A stretch of DNA of 64,000 nucleotides from Amarobacillus sp046328225 (lineage in GTDB: Bacteria; Chloroflexota; Dehalococcoidia; Tepidiformales; Tepidiformaceae): NCBI GenBank assembly GCA_046328225.1, contig JAXLWZ010000013.1, forward strand, positions 43,130 to 107,129, in the 5' to 3' direction. Positions 43,113 to 50,618 of this stretch are shown here, in pieces (position 1 is the stretch's first letter; each line of letters begins with the position of its first letter). A program made the position numbers and the translations under genes. A model generated the notes under the pieces. That model ran no database searches. It was not told the origin of the DNA and saw nothing but the letters and a program-made list of their open reading frames with translations.

Positions 43113-43949
43113 ATGGAACAGCTTTCGCCGTCTGAATTCGAACGGCTGCGGCCGCTGGTGCCGCACCCCCACGCGGCGGGGCACATGGCCTTCGTGCACA
43201 GCGTGATCGACGGCACGATGCCCGGCACTGCCTTCGCGGACCGCGCGGACAACCCGCGGAGCGCCATCGTCTGCAACGAAGGCGGGTTCTGGCACGCCGT
43301 CGGCGAACCCGACGCGGCGTTTGCGCGCGACGTGGCCGGGGAGCTGCCGGCGCTCGTGCGGTACCCGGGGACCGCGGTGTGGGCATCGACGCCGGGCTGG
43401 GATGCGGCCCTCGGTGAGGTGTTCGCGCTGCGGCGGGAGCGGCTGGAATACACCACGCCGGAGCAGTTCGCCCCGCGCCGCGCGCTTCCCCGCGGCTACC
43501 GGATCGCGCCCATCGACGCCGCCATCGCGGGGAAGTTCGACGGCGCGGTGGACCCGTGGGTGGTGAAGATCTGGGGTGGCCCGGAGCGCTTCGCGGAGCG
43601 CGCCTTCGGCTTCGCCGTGATGGATGGCGAGCGGCTCACGAGCTTCTGCTGCCCCTGCGCGATCGGGGGGCCGGTGGGGCTCGTCGAGGCGGAAGTAGAA
43701 GTGGGCACGAACGATGCCTACCGCCGCATGGGGCTCGCGCGGGCCGCATCCATCGACTATTTCGAAGAGTGCCAAAGGCGCGGCCTTCGTCCCTCGTGGA
43801 CGTGCGGCGCCGATAACATTGCGTCACATCACCTGGCGATTTCGCTGGGGTTCCGGCTCGCACGCAGCGTGGCCGGATACGCCATCGAAAGCGAGATGGA
43901 ACGCGATGGCGACGGGAAGTGGCGCATCGCCGCGACTGGCGGCGAATAA
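43113..43949 (+). CDS. GNAT-like acetyltransferase (two-domain)
   Basis: A 278-residue protein whose C-terminal half carries a GNAT fold: GLVEAEVEVGTNDAYRRMGLARAASIDYFEEC has the acetyl-CoA loop, followed by SWTCGADNIASHHLAISLGF. The N-terminal half (LSPSEFERLRPLVPHPHAAGH) is like that of the PF12746 group found in several bacteria. ATG 43113 is preferred to a GTG at 43098 because TACCCT overlaps the longer version. Target unknown; it follows the E2 gene by 36 bases but probably has its own promoter. Confidence 0.75.
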   Translation: MEQLSPSEFERLRPLVPHPHAAGHMAFVHSVIDGTMPGTAFADRADNPRSAIVCNEGGFWHAVGEPDAAFARDVAGELPALVRYPGTAVWASTPGWDAALGEVFALRRERLEYTTPEQFAPRRALPRGYRIAPIDAAIAGKFDGAVDPWVVKIWGGPERFAERAFGFAVMDGERLTSFCCPCAIGGPVGLVEAEVEVGTNDAYRRMGLARAASIDYFEECQRRGLRPSWTCGADNIASHHLAISLGFRLARSVAGYAIESEMERDGDGKWRIAATGGE

Positions 43950-44277
43950 CCGTTAGTGTACTGAAAACTATAGTCGCAACGGGCTTTTCCGACGTGCAGA
44001 ACGTTCACAATCGCCTGATTCCCGGGCGAGACGCGGGCGCTGGATCAGAAGGCCGCGTGCAGGCACCATGCGCCGACGGTGCGGGGAAGAGCGTCCCGGA
44101 GGCGATGTTACGTCGCCTCCGATCGTTCGGAACAGTGCCGGGATAATCACTATCTGTGATGCTCGTGTGGGCTCTGATTCTTCACACAAGCGTCCCCGGA
44201 TTTTGTGGACACGCCTGATTTGGCCTGCCTATCATGGCCACCGCCCCTGAACCCACCGGTAACGAGGTATGCGGCGA
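43950..44277. other. 328-base intergenic region with inverted repeats, no gene recognised
   Basis: No convincing ORF. It contains an 8-bp hairpin GGAGGCGA / TCGCCTCC at 44098-44120, a 5-bp GCACC / GGTGC pair at 44063-44082 and ATCAC / GTGAT near 44146-44160. Two AT-richer patches, near 43965 (ACTATAGT) and near 44229 (TATCAT), may be promoters; the second, with TTGTGG upstream, would serve the recombinase gene. A small structured RNA is possible but matches no family known to me. Confidence 0.4.
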
Positions 44278-45180
44278 ATGGACGAGTGCATCGCCCAGTT
44301 TTTGAACTTTCTTGCCGTCGAGAAGAACGCTTCGAACAACACGATCGCGGCGTACCGGAACGACCTCGGACAGTTCCAGAAGTTCATGGGAGCGGCCGAC
44401 GGCGGCAAGGACGCCTGGGCGAAAACCGACGGCACCAAGGTCGTCGCGTTCGTCGAGGACCTGCGCGAACGGCAGTACAAGGACGCCACGGTGGCCCGCA
44501 AGATCGCGGCCGTGAAGTCGTTCTTCGGCTTTCTCGCGGCCGAGGGCCTCGTGCCGCGCGACCCCACGGAGCAGCTGAAATCGCCCCAGGTGGGCAAGTC
44601 GCTGCCGCGCGCGCTCTCCGTGAAGGAAGTCGATGAGCTGCTCGAGCAGCCCGCCCGCCGCAACACCCCCGAGGCGCGGCGCGACAAGGCGATGCTCGAA
44701 CTCCTCTACGCCACCGGGTTGCGGGTGACCGAGCTCGTCTCGCTCGACCTCGCCGATGTCGCGCTGGAGAGCGACCCCGTGACCGTGCGCTGCGTCGGCA
44801 AGGGCGAACGCGAGCGCGTGCTGCCGCTCTATCAGCGGGCGGTGGATGAGCTGCGGCAGTACATCTTCCACGTGCGGCCGCGCCTGGTGCGAAACCGCCG
44901 CGAGCCCGCGCTCTTCGTGAACCGCCGGGGCGAACGGCTCACGCGGCAGGGGTTCTGGCTCATCCTGAAGAACTACGCGCGCGAGGCGAAGCTCGACAAG
45001 ACGATCACGCCGCACACGCTCCGCCATACCTATGCCACGCACATGCTCTCGGGCGGCATGCCCCTGCGGAACGTGCAGGACGCGCTCGGCCACGCGAGCA
45101 TTTCGACCACCCAGATCTACACGCAGCTGACCGACCAGCAGAAGCGCGCGGAGTACGACGAGGCGCATCCCCGCGCCTGA
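44278..45180 (+). CDS. Xer-type tyrosine recombinase (XerC/XerD)
   Basis: A 300-residue tyrosine recombinase for chromosome dimer resolution. The N-terminal SAM-like domain is residues 1-90 (LNFLAVEKNASNNTIAAYRNDLGQF). The catalytic domain has Arg in YATGLRVTELVSL, Lys in VGKGERERVLP, HTLRHTYATHML (His-x-x-Arg), LGHASISTTQIYT (His and the nucleophile Tyr). No integrase-type N-terminal arm-binding domain or att site is near, so a housekeeping role is likelier than phage integration. ATG 44278 has GAGG 10 bases upstream; an in-frame ATG at 44269 overlaps that site. Confidence 0.9.
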   Translation: MDECIAQFLNFLAVEKNASNNTIAAYRNDLGQFQKFMGAADGGKDAWAKTDGTKVVAFVEDLRERQYKDATVARKIAAVKSFFGFLAAEGLVPRDPTEQLKSPQVGKSLPRALSVKEVDELLEQPARRNTPEARRDKAMLELLYATGLRVTELVSLDLADVALESDPVTVRCVGKGERERVLPLYQRAVDELRQYIFHVRPRLVRNRREPALFVNRRGERLTRQGFWLILKNYAREAKLDKTITPHTLRHTYATHMLSGGMPLRNVQDALGHASISTTQIYTQLTDQQKRAEYDEAHPRA

Positions 45181-45207
45181 CCGGCCGTCCGAAGAGTGAG
45201 CGAAGGC

Positions 45208-45232
45208 AAGCCCGCGACCGCGGGCTTTTTCC
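45208..45232 (+). terminator. Intrinsic terminator of the Xer recombinase gene
   Basis: AAGCCCGCG / CGCGGGCTT with a very short loop, followed by TTTCC, 27 bases after the stop. Confidence 0.85.
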
Positions 45233-45268
45233 TTGCCCGGCGGCCGCGGCGAGCGCGTTCGAGCCTGT

Positions 45269-45274
45269 TACGAT
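45269..45274 (+). promoter_or_regulatory. -10-like hexamer of the HD-domain gene
   Basis: TACGAT, 8 bases before the ATG at 45283. No ribosome site lies between. Confidence 0.42.
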
Positions 45275-45282
45275 GCCGCGCG

Positions 45283-46164
45283 ATGGACCCCGAGTTGATG
45301 GCGGCGCTGACGGCCGATGACCCCGCGGAGGCGCTGCGCGTGCTCGACGCCGCAGGCACGCTCACGCGCCTCATCCCCGAGCTGGAGGCCGGCCGCGGGT
45401 TCGTCCAGCCTGAGCGCCATCACTACACCGTCCTCGAACACAACCTGGCGGCGGTGGCCGCCCTCCATGAAGCGACCACGGACACCGCCGCCGGCGGCGA
45501 ACTGCGCCAGTCGCTCGCCTGGATAGACATGGACGCGTCGTTGGAGCGCGAGGTGGGGAGCGTGCCGCTGATGGCGCTGCTGCGGCTGGCGGCGCTCGTG
45601 CACGACATCGCGAAGCCACACACGGCGACCATCGTCGAGGGCGCGCTCAGGTTCCCGAGGCATGGCCCGCGCGGCGCCGAGCTGCTGCGCGAACGGCTCC
45701 CCGCGCTCGGATTCGGCCCCGAAGAGACGGCGTTCGTCGCCGCGATGGTGCGCTACCATCTCCGGCCGGGCGAGCTGGTGAAGGCATGGCCCCCGACCGA
45801 CCGCGCCGTGCGCAAATTCGTCGCCGACCTCGACGGCCATGTGCTGCCGCTGATGCTGGTGAACCTGGCCGATGGCTGGGCGACGCGCGGGCCCGGGTAC
45901 ACCCGCGAGCACTTTCGTCGGCACTGCGGCTTCGTCAATTATGTCACGTCGCGAGCATGGGCTGTCATGGACGACGGCGAGGACGCGCCGCTCATCACGG
46001 GCGAGGACCTGATTCGCGAGCTTGACCTCGAAGGTGGACGATTGCTAGGGGCTGTCCTAACATCGGTTCGCCGGGCCCAGTCAGAGGGCGCTATAACGAA
46101 CCGGGATGAGGCTCTGGCGTTGGCCGGCGAGCTCCTGGCCAGCATGCGAGCGGAGCAAGCCTGA
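45283..46164 (+). CDS. HD-domain protein resembling the C-terminal half of CCA-adding enzyme
   Basis: A 293-residue protein. It begins with the helix pattern that in CCA-adding enzymes precedes the HD domain (DDPAEALRVLDAAGTLTRLIPELE), then HHYTVLEHNLAAVAAL, and the metal site ALVHDIAKPHT. The N-terminal nucleotidyltransferase head of poly(A) polymerase/tRNA nucleotidyltransferase is absent, and the sequence upstream holds only the Xer terminator and a -10-like TACGAT, so it was not simply truncated here. It is probably a stand-alone HD phosphohydrolase. ATG at 45283. The yajC-secDF operon follows by 31 bases. Confidence 0.78.
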   Translation: MDPELMAALTADDPAEALRVLDAAGTLTRLIPELEAGRGFVQPERHHYTVLEHNLAAVAALHEATTDTAAGGELRQSLAWIDMDASLEREVGSVPLMALLRLAALVHDIAKPHTATIVEGALRFPRHGPRGAELLRERLPALGFGPEETAFVAAMVRYHLRPGELVKAWPPTDRAVRKFVADLDGHVLPLMLVNLADGWATRGPGYTREHFRRHCGFVNYVTSRAWAVMDDGEDAPLITGEDLIRELDLEGGRLLGAVLTSVRRAQSEGAITNRDEALALAGELLASMRAEQA

Positions 46165-46195
46165 GCTGCTTGCCCGGCCCCAGGAGAAACCCCCC

Positions 46196-46525
46196 ATGGC
46201 TGTCATGTGGAGTGTCATCTTCTACACCGTGCTCGCGGTGGCGGCGTTCTATTTCATCCTGCTCCAGCCGGTGCTCAAGAATCAGCGGGAGCAGAAGAAA
46301 GCGGTCCGGGCGCTGCAAATCGGCGATGAAGTGCTGACCACCGGTGGCCTCATCGGCGAAGTGAAGGACATCATCCAGCCCGTCGATGGGCCCACCGAAA
46401 TCATCCTCGAAATCGCCCCGGGCATTCGCGTGCGCGCGGTCACGGATGCGATTTCGCGACGGCTGACAACGCTCGAACCCGCCGAGACGGCACCATCGCC
46501 GGAGGTAATCAAGCCCAGTGCGTAG
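46196..46525 (+). CDS. yajC: Preprotein translocase subunit YajC
   Basis: A 109-residue protein with one N-terminal membrane span (SVIFYTVLAVAAFYFILLQP) and the YajC core NQREQKKAVRALQIGDEVLTTGGLIGEV. It is an accessory of SecDF in Sec-dependent export. ATG 46196 has AGGAGAAA upstream. Its last 8 bases overlap the SecD start, so yajC, secD and secF form one translationally coupled operon. Confidence 0.93.
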   Translation: MAVMWSVIFYTVLAVAAFYFILLQPVLKNQREQKKAVRALQIGDEVLTTGGLIGEVKDIIQPVDGPTEIILEIAPGIRVRAVTDAISRRLTTLEPAETAPSPEVIKPSA

Positions 46526-47924
46526 CACGACCACGGTCCTCATCTTCCTCGGGGTGCTGTTCCTCACGGGCTTCGCCCTCATCGCCGTCTGGCCGAGCGA
46601 CCCGAACCGGTACCTGCCGGGCGACTTCTGGCCCGAGGGCCGCGGCATCAAGATCGGCAGCTGGGAGCGGGAGACCATGCGCCTCGGCCTCGACCTGCGC
46701 GGCGGCTCCTACCTCGTGCTCCAGGCCGACCCGCCCGCCGACTACCAGGGCGACCTGGGGCAGGCGCTCGATGTCGCCAAGGAAGTGGTCGAACGCCGCG
46801 TGAACGCGTTCGGCGTCAGCGAAGCCGAGATCACGAAGACGAGCGGCAACCGCCTGACCGTCGAAGTGCCGGGCATGGATATCAACGAGGCGACGGACCT
46901 CATCGGCAAGACGGCGCGCCTCGAGTTCCGCGTACCGAACCCCGAGGGCACGGACGTCATCCCCGCGACGGGCGTCGTCGACGGGCAGACGTACACCATG
47001 AGCGGCCAGTATCTGAAGAACAACACCTTCCCATCGCAGCAGGGCACGACCTACGCCGTGAACTTCGAGACCACGGGCATCGGCTCGAAGCTGATGGAGC
47101 AGATCACGGCGAACGCGCTGCGCTTCCCCGAGGGCGACACGCGGCGCTTCCTGCTCATCTACCTCGACGACGCGCTCATCTCGCAGGCGCAGGTGCAGAG
47201 CGTGATCTCGGACAAGGGCCAGATCACGGGACAGGATTCGTTCACGGCGGCGAAGACGCTTTCGAAGCAGCTCAACGCCGGCGCGCTGCCCGTGCCCCTC
47301 AAGACCATCCAATCGAGCGAAGTGAGCGCGACGCTCGGCGAAGACTCCGTGCTGGATTCCGTGCACGCGGGCATCGTCGGGCTGATCGCCGTGGCGCTGT
47401 TCATGATCCTCTACTACCGGCTGCCGGGCGCACTGGCGGCGGCGGCGCTGGTGGTCTACACCTCGCTGACGCTGACGGTGTTCAAGCTCTGGCCGGTGAC
47501 GCTGACGCTCTCGGGCATCGCGGCGTTCGTGCTCTCGGTGGGAATGGCCGTGGACGCGAACATCCTCATCTTCGAACGCATGAAAGAGGAGCTACGGCGG
47601 GGCCGGACGCTGAACAGCGCCATCGACCTGGGCTTCCGCCGGGCATGGACGTCGATTCGCGATTCGAACATCTCGACGCTCATCACCTGCCTCATCCTGT
47701 ACTACTTCGGGAACCAGTTCGGGGCGTCGCTGGTGAAGGGCTTCGCGCTCACGCTGGCCATCGGCGTGCTCATCTCGATGTTCTCGGCCATCACCGTGAC
47801 GCGGACGTTCCTGAAGATGATCGTGGGGACGCCGGTGGCGCGGAACCACTGGCTGTTCAACGCCGAGGAGCGCAAGCGCGGCCGCGCGGCGACATCGCGG
47901 GCCGAAGCCGCGGGGGGGAAGTAA
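46518..47924 (+). CDS. secD: Protein translocase subunit SecD
   Basis: A 468-residue RND-type translocase subunit. One N-terminal span is followed by LGLDLRGGSYLVLQADP and the periplasmic P1 domain (VVERRVNAFGVSEAEI). Five C-terminal spans include LGEDSVLDSVHAGIVGL and LSVGMAVDANILIFERMKEE with the conserved Asp used in proton coupling. It pulls exported proteins out of SecYEG using the proton gradient. The GTG at 46518 overlaps yajC. The P1 head is of the shorter kind. Confidence 0.95.
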   Translation: MRSTTTVLIFLGVLFLTGFALIAVWPSDPNRYLPGDFWPEGRGIKIGSWERETMRLGLDLRGGSYLVLQADPPADYQGDLGQALDVAKEVVERRVNAFGVSEAEITKTSGNRLTVEVPGMDINEATDLIGKTARLEFRVPNPEGTDVIPATGVVDGQTYTMSGQYLKNNTFPSQQGTTYAVNFETTGIGSKLMEQITANALRFPEGDTRRFLLIYLDDALISQAQVQSVISDKGQITGQDSFTAAKTLSKQLNAGALPVPLKTIQSSEVSATLGEDSVLDSVHAGIVGLIAVALFMILYYRLPGALAAAALVVYTSLTLTVFKLWPVTLTLSGIAAFVLSVGMAVDANILIFERMKEELRRGRTLNSAIDLGFRRAWTSIRDSNISTLITCLILYYFGNQFGASLVKGFALTLAIGVLISMFSAITVTRTFLKMIVGTPVARNHWLFNAEERKRGRAATSRAEAAGGK

Positions 47925-47927
47925 CCG

Positions 47928-48911
47928 ATGCTCGACTTCGCAGGCAAGCGATGGTGGTACCTCTCGGTCTCGCTCGCGATCTTCGTGGTCGCGGTGGCGT
48001 GCCTGGCCATCTTCCATCTCAAGGCGGGCATCGAATTCACGTCGGGCTCGTCGTTCACGGTTGAGTTCACGGAGAAGCCCGTCCAGCAGGGCGAGCTGCG
48101 CTCGGCGATGGGCGATCTCGGGCACGCCGAGGCGCGCATCCAGGGGGCGGGCCAGAACACCTACATCATCCGCACGCGCGAACTGAAGGTGGCCTCGGCG
48201 GACGATTCCGCCGCGACCGGGCCTTCGGCGCCCGTGCAGGGCGAAATCGACCAGGTGGAGGCCGGCCTGCGCGAGCGCTTCGGCGCCCTCACGCGGCGGG
48301 ACTTCTCGACCGTTTCGAGCACGGTGAGCAGCGAAATCGCCCGCAACGCGACGCTGGCCGTGATCGCGGCCTCGGTGTTCATCCTGCTGTACATCTGGTG
48401 GGCGTTCCGGCACCTGCCGCGGCCCTACCGCTATGGCACGGCAGCCATCATCGCGGTGCTGCACGACGCCTTCATCATCCTCGGCCTCTTCGCGCTGCTC
48501 GGGGAGATCCGTGGCACGGAAGTGGACACCGGCTTCATCACGGCGCTGCTGACGGTCATCGGCTTCTCCGTGCACGACACGATCGTGGTGTTCGACCGCA
48601 TTCGCGAGAACATCTCGCACGACCCGTACATCCCGTTCGAGGAAGCCGTGAACGCGAGCATGACGGAGACGCTCGCGCGCTCCATCAACACCTCGTTCGT
48701 GGTGGTGCTGACGGTCATCGCGATGCTGCTCATCGGCGGCGTGACCATCCGGAACTTCCTCATCGTGCTGCTCGTGGGCGTGGCGGCGGGCACCTACAGC
48801 TCGATCGGCATCGCCAGCCAGCTGCTCGTGGCATGGGAGCGCGACGACATCGGGCGCTGGTTCCGGCGGATGCGCGGCCGCCCGGAGGGGCAGGTCGCCG
48901 AGCCCGCCTGA
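47928..48911 (+). CDS. secF: Protein translocase subunit SecF
   Basis: A 327-residue partner of SecD with six spans. FHLKAGIEFTSGSSFTVEFTE is the conserved opening, and TALLTVIGFSVHDTIVVFDRIRENI carries the SecF signature, followed by SINTSFVVVLTVIAMLLIGG. It starts 3 bases after the secD stop. The loop 1 region has an extra polar insert (ADDSAATGPSAPVQGEIDQ) about 25 residues long. A terminator follows. Confidence 0.95.
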   Translation: MLDFAGKRWWYLSVSLAIFVVAVACLAIFHLKAGIEFTSGSSFTVEFTEKPVQQGELRSAMGDLGHAEARIQGAGQNTYIIRTRELKVASADDSAATGPSAPVQGEIDQVEAGLRERFGALTRRDFSTVSSTVSSEIARNATLAVIAASVFILLYIWWAFRHLPRPYRYGTAAIIAVLHDAFIILGLFALLGEIRGTEVDTGFITALLTVIGFSVHDTIVVFDRIRENISHDPYIPFEEAVNASMTETLARSINTSFVVVLTVIAMLLIGGVTIRNFLIVLLVGVAAGTYSSIGIASQLLVAWERDDIGRWFRRMRGRPEGQVAEPA

Positions 48912-48934
48912 TTCCCACGGCGGATCCAACCACC

Positions 48935-48962
48935 GAAGCCCGCGCTCACGCGCGGGCTTCGC
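48935..48962 (+). terminator. Intrinsic terminator of the yajC-secDF operon
   Basis: Ten-base-pair stem GAAGCCCGCG / CGCGGGCTTC with a six-base loop, 23 bases after secF. The T-run is interrupted (CGCCGTTTCC). Confidence 0.7.
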
Positions 48963-49072
48963 CGTTTCCGGGCGTCACGGCGGTGGCGAAAAAGACGATA
49001 ACCGGTATCTTTACCTTGTGACACCGCCTCGCCCCAGTCCCGCCGGGGACCGGGCGTGCCGATTATCGAGGC

Positions 49073-50617
49073 GTGAAAGCAGGCCCCAGGCCCCCGATTC
49101 CAGCGCTCATCGTTGCCGGGGGAGTGGCGTTCCTCGCGGTGTACGGGGCGCTGCTCGCGGCGGGCGCGCCGGGGCTCGTGCTGCGCGGCCTCCTCTTCAA
49201 CCTCGGCCCCATCACGGCGATGGCGGTCGCTCCCCAGGCCTTGCGCCGCGCGCGCGGCCGCCAGCGCTGGGGATGGACCGCCGTCGCCTCGCTGGCCGTC
49301 TGCTGGTTCATCGCCGAGGCCGTCTACTCCTTCTATGAGCTGCGCGGCGCGGAAGCACCCTTCCCCAGCTTCGCCGACCTCTTCTACTACCTGGGCTACT
49401 TCTCCCTCATCGCCGCCGTGCCGCTGCTTTCGCCACCCCACCGGCGATTGAGCGACCGGCGAGCGATGCTCGACGGCGCGACCGTGGTGGTGGCCGTCGG
49501 CGTGCTCGCCTGGCAGTTCGTGGTCGAACCCACGGGCGCCTCCGCCGGGACGTTCTTCCAGAGCGCGCTCCTCCTGGGCTACCCGCTGCTCGACCTGGGG
49601 CTGATCGTGTCGCTCGTCGTGCTGTTCTACGGGTCGTCCGGGGCATTGCCGCCGCCCGTGGCGGCGCTGGTCGTGGCGATCGCGTTCACCGTCGCCGGCG
49701 ATGTCCCATACCTCCTGGGCGTGGGCGCCGGTTCGACCGCTTCGTGGCCGGACCTGCTCTGGCTGGCGGGCTATTTCGCGCTCGCGCTCGCGCTCTACTG
49801 GGCGGCGCGCGACCCACTGGAGGCGGTCACCCGCGGGCGCACCGAGAGCACGCTGGAGCTGGTGCTGCCGTACGTGGCGGTCACACCCCCGGGCGTGGCG
49901 ATGCTGTACGAAGCGTTCACCGGGCGGGTGGAATCGGACCTGCTGACGGGGACGACGATCGCCGTGATGTTCCTGATGACCCGGCAGTGGCTGACGATCG
50001 TGGAGAACCACCAGCTGAACCGCGCCTTCGAGGCCGAGATCGAGACCCGCGAACAGCTGCTCATCGAGCTCGAACGGCGGAACGTGGCCCTGGAGGAGCT
50101 GCGGCGCGAGGCCCAGTTCCGCGCGGACCACGATTCGCTCACCGGGCTGCTCAACCGGCGGGCATGGTTTTCGCTCGCGGCCGACGCCGATGCCACCTCG
50201 GTCGCGATTTTCGACATCGACTTCTTCAAGCGGATCAACGACACCTACGGCCACCCCGTCGGCGACCATGTGCTCAAGGAGGTGGCCTGGCGCCTGGGCG
50301 GGCTGCTCGGCCCCGGGAGCGCGCTGGGGAGGCTTGGCGGCGAGGAGTTCGCCGCCTTCTTCACGAGCGACGCCGAGGACCCCGTCGCGCAGTGCCACGC
50401 GGCCGTGGAGACGATCGCGACGGTGCCCGTGGTGCTGCCCTGGGGCGAAGAGCTGGCCATCAGCGTGAGCGCCGGGCTCGCGCCGGCGGGCGATGGCGCG
50501 GACCGCGACCAGGTGCTCGCCGCCGCCTACGAGCTCGCGGACGGCGCGCTGTACGAGGCGAAGCAGGGAGGCCGCCGGCGGCTGGTCTACCGCTTCGGTG
50601 TCGAGAAGGCGGCCTGA
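49073..50617 (+). CDS. Membrane-bound diguanylate cyclase (GGDEF)
   Basis: A 514-residue protein. Residues 1 to about 310 contain roughly nine or ten membrane spans of an unassigned sensor module; a short helix (about 315-345) leads to a GGDEF domain at about 350-505. DHDSLTGLLNRRAW, FDIDFFKRINDTYGHPVGD and the active-site GGEEF (as LGGEEFAAFF) are intact, so it should make cyclic di-GMP. No RxxD inhibitory site is seen five residues before GGEEF. The GTG at 49073 has GAGGC close upstream. No c-di-GMP effector is near. Confidence 0.9.
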   Translation: MKAGPRPPIPALIVAGGVAFLAVYGALLAAGAPGLVLRGLLFNLGPITAMAVAPQALRRARGRQRWGWTAVASLAVCWFIAEAVYSFYELRGAEAPFPSFADLFYYLGYFSLIAAVPLLSPPHRRLSDRRAMLDGATVVVAVGVLAWQFVVEPTGASAGTFFQSALLLGYPLLDLGLIVSLVVLFYGSSGALPPPVAALVVAIAFTVAGDVPYLLGVGAGSTASWPDLLWLAGYFALALALYWAARDPLEAVTRGRTESTLELVLPYVAVTPPGVAMLYEAFTGRVESDLLTGTTIAVMFLMTRQWLTIVENHQLNRAFEAEIETREQLLIELERRNVALEELRREAQFRADHDSLTGLLNRRAWFSLAADADATSVAIFDIDFFKRINDTYGHPVGDHVLKEVAWRLGGLLGPGSALGRLGGEEFAAFFTSDAEDPVAQCHAAVETIATVPVVLPWGEELAISVSAGLAPAGDGADRDQVLAAAYELADGALYEAKQGGRRRLVYRFGVEKAA

Positions 50618-50618
50618 G

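Noticed and set aside
41682..43775. 697-codon open frame antisense to the E2 gene and the acetyltransferase
   Set aside because: Composition is typical of a complementary-strand shadow, and both plus-strand proteins have clear family motifs.
44278..45180. Integrase of a prophage or genomic island
   Set aside because: The protein has Xer length and motifs, no att-like repeats or phage genes are nearby, and its neighbours are housekeeping genes.
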